Origin: Billgrantia kenyensis
GTDB lineage: Bacteria > Pseudomonadota > Gammaproteobacteria > Pseudomonadales > Halomonadaceae
Assembly: GCF_013697085.1 (NCBI RefSeq)
Contig: NZ_JACEFT010000012.1
Coordinates: 56,549-120,548, forward strand
DNA: 64,000 nucleotides
Reading direction: 5' to 3'
Shown here: one piece after another, positions 36,859-46,297 of the stretch
Position numbering within the stretch: position 1 is the first letter of the stretch
How the letters are laid out: every line of letters begins with the position of its first letter
Notes under the pieces: model-generated
The model's input: only the letters and a program-made list of their open reading frames with translations
The model's database searches: none
What the model was told of the DNA's origin: nothing
Program-made: the position numbers and the translations under genes

Positions 36859-37650
36859 TCAGGTGAGCGGAGCCAGCATATCGATCAGCGAATAGATGAA
36901 CTGGATGCCGTTGCTGAACAGGCGCTGCAGGAAGCGCGCCATATCCGTCATCAGCACCATCAGCAGCACCAGGCCGACGGTCAGCGAAGTGGGGAAGCCG
37001 ATATTGAATACCGTCAGCTGGGGGGCGGAGCGGTTCAGAATGCCCATGGCGAGGTTGATGATCAACAGCGAGCCGACCAGCGGCAGCGCCAGTGACATAC
37101 CGGACACGAAGATGGTGCCTCCGTAGCGCACCAGCATCTCGAAGGCGGCGGGATTGAAGGCAGCGATGCCGATGGGTAGCCCGTAGAAGCTCGACACCAG
37201 CGCCTCGAGCAGCATCAAATGGCCGCCCAGGGCGAGGAACAGCAGCAGGGCGACCATGAAGAAGATCCGCGACAGGATCATGGTATTGGTCCCGCTGCCG
37301 GCATCGAAGAACGAGGCAAAGGCCAGGCCCATCTGCAACCCGATGAACTCACCCGCCGCCTGCACCACGGCAAAGACCACATGCATGACCAGGCCGATGG
37401 CGATACCGATCAGCATCTGCTCCACCATGATGCCGAAACCCGCCCAGGAGACGAGGGGCACGTCGGGCATGGGAGGCAATACCGGGGCGATGACCAGCGT
37501 GACCAGGAAGGCCAGGCCGATCTTGGCCTGGTTGGGAACGCTGGAGTGGCCCCACAGCGGCGCGGCGGCAAAGAACGCCAGGATGCGTACGAAGGGCCAC
37601 AGCAGGATTACCAGCCAGCCATGCAGCTGATCGAACGTCACCTCGACCAT
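36859..37650 (-). CDS. fliR: Flagellar export gate protein FliR
   Basis: 263 residues with about six membrane spans. MVEVTFDQLHGWLVILLWPF start, GLQMGLAFASFFDAGSGTNT and AFEMLVRYGG are characteristic. Part of the FliPQR export channel. Last gene of the long minus-strand fli run, seven bases after fliQ. Confidence 0.94.
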   Translation of the reverse strand: MVEVTFDQLHGWLVILLWPFVRILAFFAAAPLWGHSSVPNQAKIGLAFLVTLVIAPVLPPMPDVPLVSWAGFGIMVEQMLIGIAIGLVMHVVFAVVQAAGEFIGLQMGLAFASFFDAGSGTNTMILSRIFFMVALLLFLALGGHLMLLEALVSSFYGLPIGIAAFNPAAFEMLVRYGGTIFVSGMSLALPLVGSLLIINLAMGILNRSAPQLTVFNIGFPTSLTVGLVLLMVLMTDMARFLQRLFSNGIQFIYSLIDMLAPLT

Positions 37651-37657
37651 GGCCGAC

Positions 37658-37927
37658 TCACATCAGCATGCTGGGGATGCTGGTGAAGAGATTGCGGGTG
37701 AAGTCGGTGATCAGCTTCAACAGCCAGGGGCCGGCGAAGACCAGTACGGTGAAGACCCCGAGGATCTTGGGAATGAACGACAGCGTCATCTCGTTGATCT
37801 GGGTGGCGGCCTGGAACAGGCTCACGGTGAGGCCGGTCAGCAGCGCCGTGATCAGCAGTGGTCCCGCCAGGAAAAGCGTGACGCGCATGCCCTGGTAGGC
37901 GATGCCCATGACCATTTCCGGTGTCAT
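37658..37927 (-). CDS. fliQ: Flagellar export gate protein FliQ
   Basis: 89 residues, exactly family length, with two membrane spans. GLTVSLFQAATQINEMTLSF is the signature. Four copies join FliP and FliR in the export channel. Between fliP and fliR. Confidence 0.95.
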   Translation of the reverse strand: MTPEMVMGIAYQGMRVTLFLAGPLLITALLTGLTVSLFQAATQINEMTLSFIPKILGVFTVLVFAGPWLLKLITDFTRNLFTSIPSMLM

Positions 37928-37973
37928 CGTGACTCCTCGCCGGGCTGTGGCGCCCAGCTTGTCATTGTGGCCT

Positions 37974-38735
37974 TCATATGAAGAAACTCTCCGCCAGCGA
38001 GCCGATGATCAGCTGCCAGCCATCCACCAGCACGAACAGCATCAGCTTGAACGGCAGTGAGATGGTGGCAGGCGGTACCATCATCATGCCCAGCGACATC
38101 AGCGTGCTGGCCACGACCAGGTCGATGATCAGGAAGGGAATGAAGATGGTGAAGCCGATCTGGAAGGCCGTCTTCAGTTCGCTGGTGACGAAGGCCGGCA
38201 CCAGGATACGCAGGGGCACGTCTTCCGGGCCCTGCATGGGACCGACTTCTGCCAGGCGCGCAAACATTGCCAGGTCGGGCTCGCGAGTCTGGGCCAGCAT
38301 GAACTCGCGGAAGGGCTCCTGGGCCAGCAGCAGGAACTCCTCGAAGTTGATCTCTTCCGCAGTGAGCGGTACCCAGGCTGTCTCATAGGCGATGCCGATC
38401 ACCGGCGACATGACGAAGAAGGTCAAGAACAGGGCCAGGCCCAGCAGCACCTGATTGGGCGGCGTGGCCTGGGTGCCCATGGCTGTGCGCAGCAGGCTCA
38501 GCACGATGATGATGCGGGTAAAGCTGGTCATCATCAGCAGCGCGGCCGGCAGGAAGGCCAGTGAAGTCAGCAGGAGCAGAGTTTGCAGCTGGATCGACCA
38601 CTGCTGGCCACCGTCGTCCAGCGGCTGACTGATGATACCCGGTATCTGCTGGGCATACGCACCCAGCGGCAGCATGGCAAGTGCGAGCGCAATACCCAGG
38701 GCCAGCACGTGCAGCGAACGAGGGGAATGAATCAT
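37974..38735 (-). CDS. fliP: Flagellar export gate protein FliP
   Basis: About 253 residues with an N-terminal signal sequence ([19 protein letters not shown]) and four further spans. [20 protein letters not shown] and [19 protein letters not shown] are the two FliP signatures. Five copies form the export gate. Two starts are possible: ATG at 38735, chosen here, or GTG at 38744, which would overlap the fliO stop as GTGA. Confidence 0.93.
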   Translation of the reverse strand: MIHSPRSLHVLALGIALALAMLPLGAYAQQIPGIISQPLDDGGQQWSIQLQTLLLLTSLAFLPAALLMMTSFTRIIIVLSLLRTAMGTQATPPNQVLLGLALFLTFFVMSPVIGIAYETAWVPLTAEEINFEEFLLLAQEPFREFMLAQTREPDLAMFARLAEVGPMQGPEDVPLRILVPAFVTSELKTAFQIGFTIFIPFLIIDLVVASTLMSLGMMMVPPATISLPFKLMLFVLVDGWQLIIGSLAESFFI

Positions 38736-38740
38736 GACTC

Positions 38741-39169
38741 TCACCGCCCGGCGCCGCCCAGGCCGGCATTCTGCTTGAGCGCACGGGCAAAGCGGGTGGC
38801 GAAACGATCGCCTTCGCCCGGCGGTTTTGGCGCAGCGTCAACCGGCCGGGCCGGTGCCGGCAGGTCATGCAGCTTGTTGACCTGGCCGCCACCGACGCCG
38901 AGTACCAGCCAGGTGCCTTCGACCTCGACGATCACCACGCGCTCGCGACTGCCGAGGGCAGCGCTGCCGATGACCTGGAGGTGGCCGCCGGCCGCGCGCT
39001 TTTGCGGGCCCCAGCGGCGCAGCAATGAAGTGCACAGCAGGATGATGGCGATGACCAGTGCCAGGGCGGCAGCGGTCTTGCCGAGGGTGGCCATGCCCAC
39101 CAGGGCATCGCCACCGACGGCGAGGGTCTCGAGCCCTGTCTCGGCTGCGGGAGAGGGAGTCTTGCTCAT
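38741..39169 (-). CDS. fliO: Flagellar biosynthesis protein FliO
   Basis: 142 residues with one membrane span (about 25-48, [20 protein letters not shown]) and a cytosolic domain [20 protein letters not shown]. FliO helps assemble the FliP ring. The family is weakly conserved, so position between fliN and fliP supports the call. Overlaps fliN by four bases. Confidence 0.87.
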   Translation of the reverse strand: MSKTPSPAAETGLETLAVGGDALVGMATLGKTAAALALVIAIILLCTSLLRRWGPQKRAAGGHLQVIGSAALGSRERVVIVEVEGTWLVLGVGGGQVNKLHDLPAPARPVDAAPKPPGEGDRFATRFARALKQNAGLGGAGR

Positions 39170-39735
39170 CGGTTGAGTTTCTGCACCCGCTCTGAAGGGG
39201 TGATGATCTCGGTGATGCGGATACCGTACTTGTCATCGACCACGACGACCTCGCCCTGGGCGATCAGGTAGCCGTTGATCAGGATATCCATCGGTTCGCC
39301 GGCCAGCCCGTCGAGCTCGACCACGGAGCCCTGGGCCAGTTCCAGCAGCTGCTTGATGGTCAACTTGGTGCGCCCCAGCTCCACGGTCAGCTTGACCGGG
39401 ATGTCCATGATCATTTCCAGGTCGCGCGGCGCGCCGCCTTCACCGCCCCCATCCAGCGGCCGGAAGACGCGGTCACCAGCGGACTGGGCTGCGGGGGCAG
39501 GTGAGCTGGACGCTGCCGGCGCTTCGGCCGCGGCCGCTTCGGTCGCTTCCTGTTCGGCCAGGGCTTCCGCCCAGGGGTCGTCCTCGGCCCCGGCAGATGC
39601 CTCGGCGGCCTCCTGCTCGGCCATGGCCTCGGCCCAGGGGTCGTCGTCGGTCTTGGGCTCGGTTTCCTGCTCGGACATGGCGGCGGCCCAATCGTCGTCG
39701 GAAACGTTCTGATCGGGTTTCTTGGGATCAGTCAT
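39166..39735 (-). CDS. fliN: Flagellar motor switch protein FliN with repeated N-terminal motif
   Basis: 189 residues, against about 137 in E. coli. The C-terminal SpoA domain (DIPVKLTVELGRTKLTIKQL onward) is canonical and forms the base of the C-ring. The N-terminal extension holds three copies of a D-D-x-W-A-x-A-x-x-E-Q-E motif at 13-24, 31-42 and 52-63. Start at 39735 with AAGGAA upstream; it overlaps the end of fliM by eight bases. Confidence 0.93.
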   Translation of the reverse strand: MTDPKKPDQNVSDDDWAAAMSEQETEPKTDDDPWAEAMAEQEAAEASAGAEDDPWAEALAEQEATEAAAAEAPAASSSPAPAAQSAGDRVFRPLDGGGEGGAPRDLEMIMDIPVKLTVELGRTKLTIKQLLELAQGSVVELDGLAGEPMDILINGYLIAQGEVVVVDDKYGIRITEIITPSERVQKLNR

Positions 39736-40774
39736 GCTTGGATTCCTTGGCTTGAGGCGCTGCGCCCTTGATGAAGGCGTCCTTTGACACCGGGTTCTGT
39801 GCACCATGGTCGATGATGCGTCTCACACGCAGCGCGCGCTGCTCGTGCTGACTGCCGTAGTCGCACTCCATCACCGGAACGCCGTCGACGCTGGCGGTGA
39901 CCGTCTCGGGCAGCTCCAGGGGAAGCACGTCGCCCACCTTGAGCGCCATCACATGGGCGATACGGGTGGGGATCTCGGCAAAATTGGCGATCAGTTCGAC
40001 TTCGGAGCGGCGCAGCTCGCCGGCCATGCGCTTGCTCCAGGAGCCGTCCTGGTTGTGATGGCCGTCGCTGAGCGGATTGGCCAGCAGGTCGCGCAGTGGC
40101 TCGATCATCGAGTAGGGAATGCAGATCTGGAAGCTGCTGGAAAGATTGCCCACCTCGATGTTGAAGTTCGTATTGACCACGATCTCGTTGGGCGAGTTGG
40201 TGATGTTGGCGAACTTCGACTGCATCTCCGAGCGCAGATAGCTGATCTGCAACGGGTAGACCGATTTCCACGACTCCTCGTAGGCCTCGATGGCCAGGTG
40301 CAGCAGGCGTTGGATGATGCGCTGCTCGGTGTTGGTGAATTCGCGGCCTTCCGACTTGGTCAGGAAGCGGCCGTCGCCGCCGAACAGGTTGTCCACCACC
40401 ATGAACACCAGGTTCGGTGGAAACACGATGAGCGCCGAGCCACGCAGCGGCTTCATGCCGATGATGTTGATGTTGGTCGGCACCGGTACGTTGCGCGAGA
40501 ACTCGCTGTAGCTCAGGTAGCGCACCGAATCGACGGTGATATCGGCACTGCGCCGCAGCAGGTTGAACAGCCCCATGCGGAAATGCCGGGCAAAGCGCTC
40601 GTTGATGATGTCCAGCGCCTGCAGGCGCTCGCGGATGACGCGATGCTGGGTCGCCGGGTCATAGGGACGAACGCGCGTATCGCCGTCGTTTCGTGCAACG
40701 GGTTCGTCGTCGCCGCTGACGCCCTTGAGCAGGGCGTCGATCTCATCCTGTGACAGCAGATCGTCTTGGGACAT
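39728..40774 (-). CDS. fliM: Flagellar motor switch protein FliM
   Basis: 348 residues. The N-terminal DDLLSQDEIDALLKGV is the CheY-P binding peptide, the middle domain contains GLFNLLRRSADITV and the C-terminal SpoA domain follows. It links FliG to FliN in the C-ring and receives the chemotaxis signal. 18 bases after fliL. Confidence 0.96.
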   Translation of the reverse strand: MSQDDLLSQDEIDALLKGVSGDDEPVARNDGDTRVRPYDPATQHRVIRERLQALDIINERFARHFRMGLFNLLRRSADITVDSVRYLSYSEFSRNVPVPTNINIIGMKPLRGSALIVFPPNLVFMVVDNLFGGDGRFLTKSEGREFTNTEQRIIQRLLHLAIEAYEESWKSVYPLQISYLRSEMQSKFANITNSPNEIVVNTNFNIEVGNLSSSFQICIPYSMIEPLRDLLANPLSDGHHNQDGSWSKRMAGELRRSEVELIANFAEIPTRIAHVMALKVGDVLPLELPETVTASVDGVPVMECDYGSQHEQRALRVRRIIDHGAQNPVSKDAFIKGAAPQAKESKHD

Positions 40775-40792
40775 GGTGGCAGGGGCACCCGG

Positions 40793-41269
40793 TTATTGCA
40801 CGATGAACTCGGTAAACAGCACGTCCCGAATGTCCAGGGAGGGCTGCGGCTGGGTAAGAGGCTCGGAGAGCACGGCGATGACTTCCTCGCCGAGACGGCG
40901 CTTGCCTTCCGGGGAGGTCAGTTCGTTCGCCTGCTTGCCGGAAATCAGCATCAGCAGCCGGCTGCGGACCTGCGGCATGTGCTCGTTGAGGATCTCCTGG
41001 GTGTCGTTGTTGCCGACCTTCAGCGAGATTCCGGTATAGAGCAGCCGCGAGCCGAAGTTGTCATCGGCAAGATTCACGGTGAACGGATCGATCTTGACGA
41101 AGATCGGCGCCTGGCGCTGGAGTTGCTGGGCCTGAGCACTGGCTTCGCCACTGTTTTCCCGCTCGTTCATGACCATGTAGATGGCCGCTCCGGCAGCCGC
41201 CATGGAAACCAGAACCAGCAGTATCATGAGCCACAGGAGCTTGGAGGAGCCACCCGTCGATTTTGCCAT
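40793..41269 (-). CDS. fliL: Flagellar basal body-associated protein FliL
   Basis: 158 residues with one membrane span near 11-33 and a periplasmic stomatin-like domain (FVKIDPFTVNLADDNFGSRL). FliL surrounds and stabilises stator units. AAGG ribosome site. A 111-base gap follows fliK, the largest within this run, so a secondary promoter there is possible but I do not see one. Confidence 0.92.
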   Translation of the reverse strand: MAKSTGGSSKLLWLMILLVLVSMAAAGAAIYMVMNERENSGEASAQAQQLQRQAPIFVKIDPFTVNLADDNFGSRLLYTGISLKVGNNDTQEILNEHMPQVRSRLLMLISGKQANELTSPEGKRRLGEEVIAVLSEPLTQPQPSLDIRDVLFTEFIVQ

Positions 41270-41380
41270 TGCCTTGCCTTTCGTATGTGAATCCCGCTAA
41301 TGGGTTGGATTATGCCGAAGCCGCGCGGCGTGCGATGGTAGGAACAGGCCGCGCGAATGGGCTTATCTTGGCTTTTTGTC

Positions 41381-42679
41381 TCAGGCGTAGAGGTTGACCC
41401 GGCCATCCAGCGATACGGCGGTGGCGCCGGATGTGGCCGCGCCGGGATCTTCGGCGGCCGCCAGTTCGGCGCCGGCCTCACCCTGGGCCGTACCCTGCCG
41501 GCCCTGCTCGCCGTTCTGGCCGGCGAAGGCCTGGGCATCCTGACGCCGTTGCTCACCCACCGAGGTGTCGCCAAGCGTGATGCCCTGTTCGGCAAGCGCC
41601 TCGCGCAGCTGGGGAATGGCCTGCTCGAGCACCTGCCTGACCTGGGAGTGAGCCGCCAGGAACTGGGCCTGGGCACCCTGTTCCGTCATTTTCAGGGTGA
41701 CGGAAAGCGGGCCAAGCTCGGCCGGGTTCAAGCGCATCTCGACCTGCTGCTCGCCGCCAAGGCGAACGAACTGCACCAGTTGCTGGCCCAGCTGGCCGGG
41801 CCACGCCTGGCTCTGGACGGGAGTGGCAACAGCCGCCTGCTGGACTGGCAGGGCGGGCTGTGTCGCGGGGCTGGGCTGGCCTGACGACGTGCTGGCAGGC
41901 TGTGGCAGGGTGGCCGCTTCCGGCACGAAGCCGCCGCGTGCCGTGTCGGTGACCGGGGCGCGCAGTTCGCTGGCGCCGGGTTGCGGCGCGGCGACCTTGG
42001 CCAGGGCGCCGGCCTGTACGGAGCCGTCGCTTGCCGGGCGAGCCGGTGTCGCCGCATTGGCCTGGCTGGGCTCGGCTGCCACAGCGGCAAGGTTGGCTGC
42101 GGCGGGAGTGCCGGGTCGCGCCTCGCCAGGCAGTGCCTGGCCGGCGTTGGCCGACATGGGCAAGGCGTCGGTGCGGCGTGCGCTGGCGTCGGCGTCAGCG
42201 GGGCGAGCCGAATCCGTGGCGACGGCGGCTGCGAGTGCAGCGACCTGCGGCGATCCAAGCGCCGCCGTTTCGGACTCAGCTCCCTCTTGCAACGGGACAT
42301 TGAGCATTGCGAGCGCCTCCATTGCCTCGCTTGCCTGAGGGTCCTGGGAGTAGCTGGCATCGATCAGCGCCAGCCGCGCCATGATCTCGTCAAGATGCGC
42401 ATCGGACTGGGCGAGGCCGGCCTCGCTGTCAAGCGGTTGCTCGCCATGCAGCGCCTGCAGCAGAGCCTGCTGGGCTGCCATGTTTTGAGGCAAGGCTTGC
42501 GTCAGGGGCCGAGCCAGGTCATCGCCGGGCTTGAGATTCGCCAGCTCGGCATGCCCGTGCTGCTGGGACAGCTGTCCGGCCTGGTCGAGGGCCAGGGCGA
42601 ACTGGCCCGGGGCTGCACCTGGCTCCAGCTTGCCGGAGGGATGCGTCGGCAGGGCAGACAGGATCATCTGGATATTCAT
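41381..42679 (-). CDS. fliK: Flagellar hook-length control protein FliK
   Basis: 432 residues. The N-terminal and middle parts are Ala/Pro/Gln-rich and probably extended, as expected for a molecular ruler; the C-terminal Flg_hook domain (FVRLGGEQQVEMRLNPAELG, about 320-400) triggers the export switch with FlhB. AGGAG ribosome site. Family members diverge strongly outside the C-terminus. Confidence 0.9.
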   Translation of the reverse strand: MNIQMILSALPTHPSGKLEPGAAPGQFALALDQAGQLSQQHGHAELANLKPGDDLARPLTQALPQNMAAQQALLQALHGEQPLDSEAGLAQSDAHLDEIMARLALIDASYSQDPQASEAMEALAMLNVPLQEGAESETAALGSPQVAALAAAVATDSARPADADASARRTDALPMSANAGQALPGEARPGTPAAANLAAVAAEPSQANAATPARPASDGSVQAGALAKVAAPQPGASELRAPVTDTARGGFVPEAATLPQPASTSSGQPSPATQPALPVQQAAVATPVQSQAWPGQLGQQLVQFVRLGGEQQVEMRLNPAELGPLSVTLKMTEQGAQAQFLAAHSQVRQVLEQAIPQLREALAEQGITLGDTSVGEQRRQDAQAFAGQNGEQGRQGTAQGEAGAELAAAEDPGAATSGATAVSLDGRVNLYA

Positions 42680-42697
42680 GTTCTTCTCCTTACCGAC

Positions 42698-43150
42698 TCA
42701 TGGCTGGCCGGTGCGCTGGCGTAGTAGCCGTCCGGCTGCCATTTCATCATTGGTCCGCTGCTCCCGGCGCGCTTCTTGACGCTGCCGCTCGGCATCGCGC
42801 CGCGATACCAGGGTATCGAAGGCCGAGAGCCGCTTCTGTTCCTGCTGCCACTGCTGCTGGCTGTGCTGGACCCGCTGCTGCTGGGCATCGAGGGCCTGCC
42901 TTGCCCGCTGCAGGGCACCGTCCAGCGAGGCCAGGAACTGCTGGTAGTTGTGCATGCTGGCCGGGTCGATGCCTTCGCGCATGGCCTGCTGGAGTCGCTC
43001 GGCGTACTCGAGCCGATAGCGATTGAGCGACTCCAGCTGAGCCGCCACGTTGCGCTCGTTCTGACGTTCGCCGGCCAGCAGCTGTCCCGCCTGGTCGCGT
43101 GCATCGCGAGCCAGGTCGCTGAGCATCGCGAGCTGTGATGTTGCACTCAT
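42698..43150 (-). CDS. fliJ: Flagellar export protein FliJ
   Basis: 150 residues, almost entirely coiled coil rich in Gln, Arg and Leu. FliJ sits in the centre of the FliI hexamer like the gamma subunit of F1 ATPase. Its start overlaps the fliI stop by four bases. Confidence 0.9.
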   Translation of the reverse strand: MSATSQLAMLSDLARDARDQAGQLLAGERQNERNVAAQLESLNRYRLEYAERLQQAMREGIDPASMHNYQQFLASLDGALQRARQALDAQQQRVQHSQQQWQQEQKRLSAFDTLVSRRDAERQRQEARREQRTNDEMAAGRLLRQRTGQP

Positions 43151-44547
43151 TGTCTGACTCCCAGGGTTTCAGCCAGAACCTGTCGAGAGGCCTCGATCGA
43201 GGCGTTTTCATTCATGCCCTGCTGGAGGAACTGCTCCAGCAGCGGGTAGCGCTGTACCGCTTCGTCCAGCTGCGGATCGTGACCGGGGCTATAGGCGCCT
43301 ACGCTGATCAGGTCGCGATTGCGCTGATAGCGTGAGAAGAGGCGCTTGAAGGCCTGGGTCATGGTCAGCTGCTGGTCGTCGATGATGTGGGCCATCACGC
43401 GACTGATCGACGCCTCGATGTCGATGGCCGGATAGTGCCCGGCCTCGGCCAGGGTGCGTGAAAGCACGATATGGCCATCCAGAATGGCCCGCGCCGAATC
43501 GGCGATGGGATCCTGCTGGTCGTCGCCCTCGGTCAGTACCGTATAGAAGGCCGTGATCGAGCCGCGACCGCGTTCGGCATTGCCGGCACGCTCCACCAGG
43601 CTGGGGATCTTGGCGAACACCGAGGGCGGATAGCCCTTGGTGGCCGGCGGCTCGCCGATGGCCAGCGCGATTTCACGCTGGGCCATGGCATAGCGGGTCA
43701 GCGAATCCATGATCAGCAGGACGTTCTTGCCCTCGTCGCGGAAAGCTTCAGCCAGGCGCGTGGCATAAGCGGCGCCCTGCAGGCGCTGCAGCGGCGAGGT
43801 GTCGGCAGGGGCTGCCACCACCACGGCACGGCGACGCCCCTCGGGGCCGAGAATGTTGTCGATGAAGTCCTGCACCTCGCGGCCACGCTCGCCGATCAGC
43901 CCCACCACGATGACCTCGGCGCCGGTGTAGCGGGCCATCATGCCGAGCAATACCGACTTGCCCACCCCGGAGCCGGCGAACAGCCCCATGCGCTGGCCTC
44001 GGCCGACGCTGAGCAGGGCATTGATGGCACGAATGCCGACGTCGACCTGCTCGTCGATGGGAGCGCGCTTGAGCGGGTTGAGTGGCGGGGTGGTGAGCGG
44101 AGCACGCGGCGCGTCGTCCAGCGGACCGAGGCCGTCCAGGGGCTCACCGTTGCCGTCGACGACCCGCCCCAGCAGCGATTCGCCCAGCGGAAACCGACGC
44201 GCCGCATGATCCGGGCCATCGCCCAGGGGGAAGACGCGGGCGCCGGGCATCAGCCCGCTGATCTCGGAAAGAGGCATCAACAGCAGGCGCTCGCCGTTGA
44301 AACCGACCACCTCGGCCTCAGCGAAGCGGGGCGGTTCGTTGCCGCCGGGAGCGAGCAGTTCGATGCGGCAGGCATTGCCCAGGGCTACGCGCAGTCCGAC
44401 GGCTTCGATCACCATGCCGGTGGCACGCAGCACCCGGCCGCTGGTGCGATAGCCGGGCACCGTCTCCACGCGTGCGCGCACGTGCTGCAGCGTTTGCTGC
44501 CAGCGTGCCTGGTGCGCATTGGGAGTCGATGCCGCGGGTTGCGTCAT
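43147..44547 (-). CDS. fliI: Flagellum-specific ATPase FliI
   Basis: 466 residues. Walker A is [16 protein letters not shown] and Walker B is the [15 protein letters not shown] segment; the [16 protein letters not shown]-terminus is typical. It energises unloading of export substrates with FliH and FliJ. Nine bases after fliH. Confidence 0.96.
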   Translation of the reverse strand: MTQPAASTPNAHQARWQQTLQHVRARVETVPGYRTSGRVLRATGMVIEAVGLRVALGNACRIELLAPGGNEPPRFAEAEVVGFNGERLLLMPLSEISGLMPGARVFPLGDGPDHAARRFPLGESLLGRVVDGNGEPLDGLGPLDDAPRAPLTTPPLNPLKRAPIDEQVDVGIRAINALLSVGRGQRMGLFAGSGVGKSVLLGMMARYTGAEVIVVGLIGERGREVQDFIDNILGPEGRRRAVVVAAPADTSPLQRLQGAAYATRLAEAFRDEGKNVLLIMDSLTRYAMAQREIALAIGEPPATKGYPPSVFAKIPSLVERAGNAERGRGSITAFYTVLTEGDDQQDPIADSARAILDGHIVLSRTLAEAGHYPAIDIEASISRVMAHIIDDQQLTMTQAFKRLFSRYQRNRDLISVGAYSPGHDPQLDEAVQRYPLLEQFLQQGMNENASIEASRQVLAETLGVRQ

Positions 44548-44556
44548 GTTGCTGCC

Positions 44557-45300
44557 CTATCCTTCGTTGCCATCGTCGGTGGTGGCCGAACGCCGCCGCC
44601 TGACCTGGGATTTCACTGCCTGCCAGCGGCTCTCCCAGGTGGCGTCCAGTTCGCCATTGGCGCTGGTGACCCGGCAGCCGCCGCGGGTGAGCAGGGGGTC
44701 TGGCTGCAGCTTCCAGCCAGCCGCCTCAAGCTCGGCACCGAGGTGCTCCTCGACCAGCTTGTGGTCCTTTGGGTGCAGCCACAGGCGCTGCTGTCCCACC
44801 AGCGGCGGCTCGGTGTGCATCAGTGCCTGGACCAGCTCCAGCACCTGCTTGGGCCGCGCCTTGAGCGCCTCGCCGGCGAGCTGATGGCCGGTCGCCAAGG
44901 CCAGCTCCACCAGGTCGTTGGCGATCTCCTCGTCGAGCATTTCAAGGGCGGCGGTGAATTGCTCGGCAAGCGGCTGAAGCGGGGCTGCCAGAGCGTGGAT
45001 CTGCTGCTCGAGCTCTTGCCGGGCTTCCTCACGTCCTTCCAGCAGCCCTTGGGCATGGCCCTCCTGGCGTCCTGCCTCGAAGCCGGCTCGGTGGCCTTCC
45101 TCGCGGGCCTCCTGCATGACCTTCTCGCGCAGCGCCTTGAGCTCGGCCTGGCGCTGGAACTGGGCACGGCGCCTGGCCTCATCGGCGGGGTCCAGCGCCG
45201 CGGGCGAGCTGCTTCTCTGGCGCTCCGACTCCAGTTCGTCCATTTGCCAGCGGCGCCAGGGGGCGTGACGCTCGGCGGAGGAGGGCGAGCGCTCAGACAT
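44557..45300 (-). CDS. fliH: Flagellar assembly protein FliH
   Basis: 247 residues with a long charged coiled coil (about 40-115, including AREEGHRAGFEAGRQEGHAQ with its GxxxG-like repeats) and a C-terminal domain that binds FliI. It anchors the ATPase to the C-ring. Overlaps the fliG end by eight bases. Confidence 0.93.
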   Translation of the reverse strand: MSERSPSSAERHAPWRRWQMDELESERQRSSSPAALDPADEARRRAQFQRQAELKALREKVMQEAREEGHRAGFEAGRQEGHAQGLLEGREEARQELEQQIHALAAPLQPLAEQFTAALEMLDEEIANDLVELALATGHQLAGEALKARPKQVLELVQALMHTEPPLVGQQRLWLHPKDHKLVEEHLGAELEAAGWKLQPDPLLTRGGCRVTSANGELDATWESRWQAVKSQVRRRRSATTDDGNEG

Positions 45301-46297
45301 AGGCGTCGTCCCCGCCGCTCAGCATGATCTCGCCGGAATCCGCCAGGCGACGTACCACCTGGAGAATGGCCTTCTGCTCGGCTTCGACCTGGGAGACCCG
45401 AATCGGGCCCCGGGCCTCCATGTCCTCGCGCATGAGGTCGGCCGCGCGCCGTGACATGTTGCGCAGAAACTTCTCCATGAGCCCTTCGGGGGCACCCTTG
45501 AGCGCCACCACCAGCGAGTTGGTGTCGACTTCCTTGAGCACCAGCTGAATGCTGCGATCGTCCAGGTCCATGAGGTTCTCGAACAGGAACATCTCGTCGA
45601 TGATCTTCTGCGCCAGATCCTCGCTGTGGGCACGCACCGTCTCGATGGCGGTCTCCTCCAGCGAGGAGTTCATCAGGTTGAGGATTTCTGCTGCAGTTCT
45701 CACGCCGCCCATCTTGCTGCGCTTGAGGTTCTGGCCGTCGAGCATGCCCGACAGCACTTCGGTGAGCTCCTGCAGAGCGGCCGGCTGCACGCCGCTGAAG
45801 GTGGCGATACGCAGTACCACGTCGTTGCGCAGCTTGTCTTCGAAATGCTCGAGCACGTCGGCGGCCTGATGGCGCTCCAGATGGACCAGAATGGTGGCGA
45901 TGATCTGCGGATGCTCGTCGCGGATCAGCTCGGCCACCATCGAGGCTTCCATCAGGTTGAGCGAATCGATACCGCTGCTGCTGCCCTGATTTTCCAGGAT
46001 GTCCTCGATCAGGCCGGTGGCACGCTCGCTGCCCAGCGCCTTGGTCAATACCGAGCGGATGTGCTCGCTGGAGTTGAGGTTGAGCGCGATGAACTCCTCG
46101 GTCTCACGGCTGAACTCCAGCATGACCTGCTGCATCTGCTCGTGGGAAACCTGCTCCATCTCCGCCATCTCCATGCTCAGCAGCTGGATCTCCTTGGGCG
46201 AGAGAAACTTGAACACCTCTGCCGCGCTGTCCTCGTCGAGGGCCAGCATCAGGATGGCGCTGCGGCGAGTGCCGCTCATCGCTTGGGTACTACTCAT
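45293..46297 (-). CDS. fliG: Flagellar motor switch protein FliG
   Basis: 334 residues. Armadillo-like middle domain with EHPQIIATILVHLE and the C-terminal torque helix (LVVALKGAPEGLMEKFLRNM, then RAADLMREDMEARGPIR) are canonical. It carries the charged residues that meet the stator MotA. Overlaps fliF by eight bases. Confidence 0.96.
   Translation of the reverse strand: MSSTQAMSGTRRSAILMLALDEDSAAEVFKFLSPKEIQLLSMEMAEMEQVSHEQMQQVMLEFSRETEEFIALNLNSSEHIRSVLTKALGSERATGLIEDILENQGSSSGIDSLNLMEASMVAELIRDEHPQIIATILVHLERHQAADVLEHFEDKLRNDVVLRIATFSGVQPAALQELTEVLSGMLDGQNLKRSKMGGVRTAAEILNLMNSSLEETAIETVRAHSEDLAQKIIDEMFLFENLMDLDDRSIQLVLKEVDTNSLVVALKGAPEGLMEKFLRNMSRRAADLMREDMEARGPIRVSQVEAEQKAILQVVRRLADSGEIMLSGGDDAYV

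Noticed and set aside
43471..45327. 618-codon open frame on the plus strand opposite fliI and fliH
   Set aside because: Antisense to two well-recognised genes in GC-rich DNA; composition (His, Gln, Gly runs) is typical of a shadow frame and no domain is recognisable.
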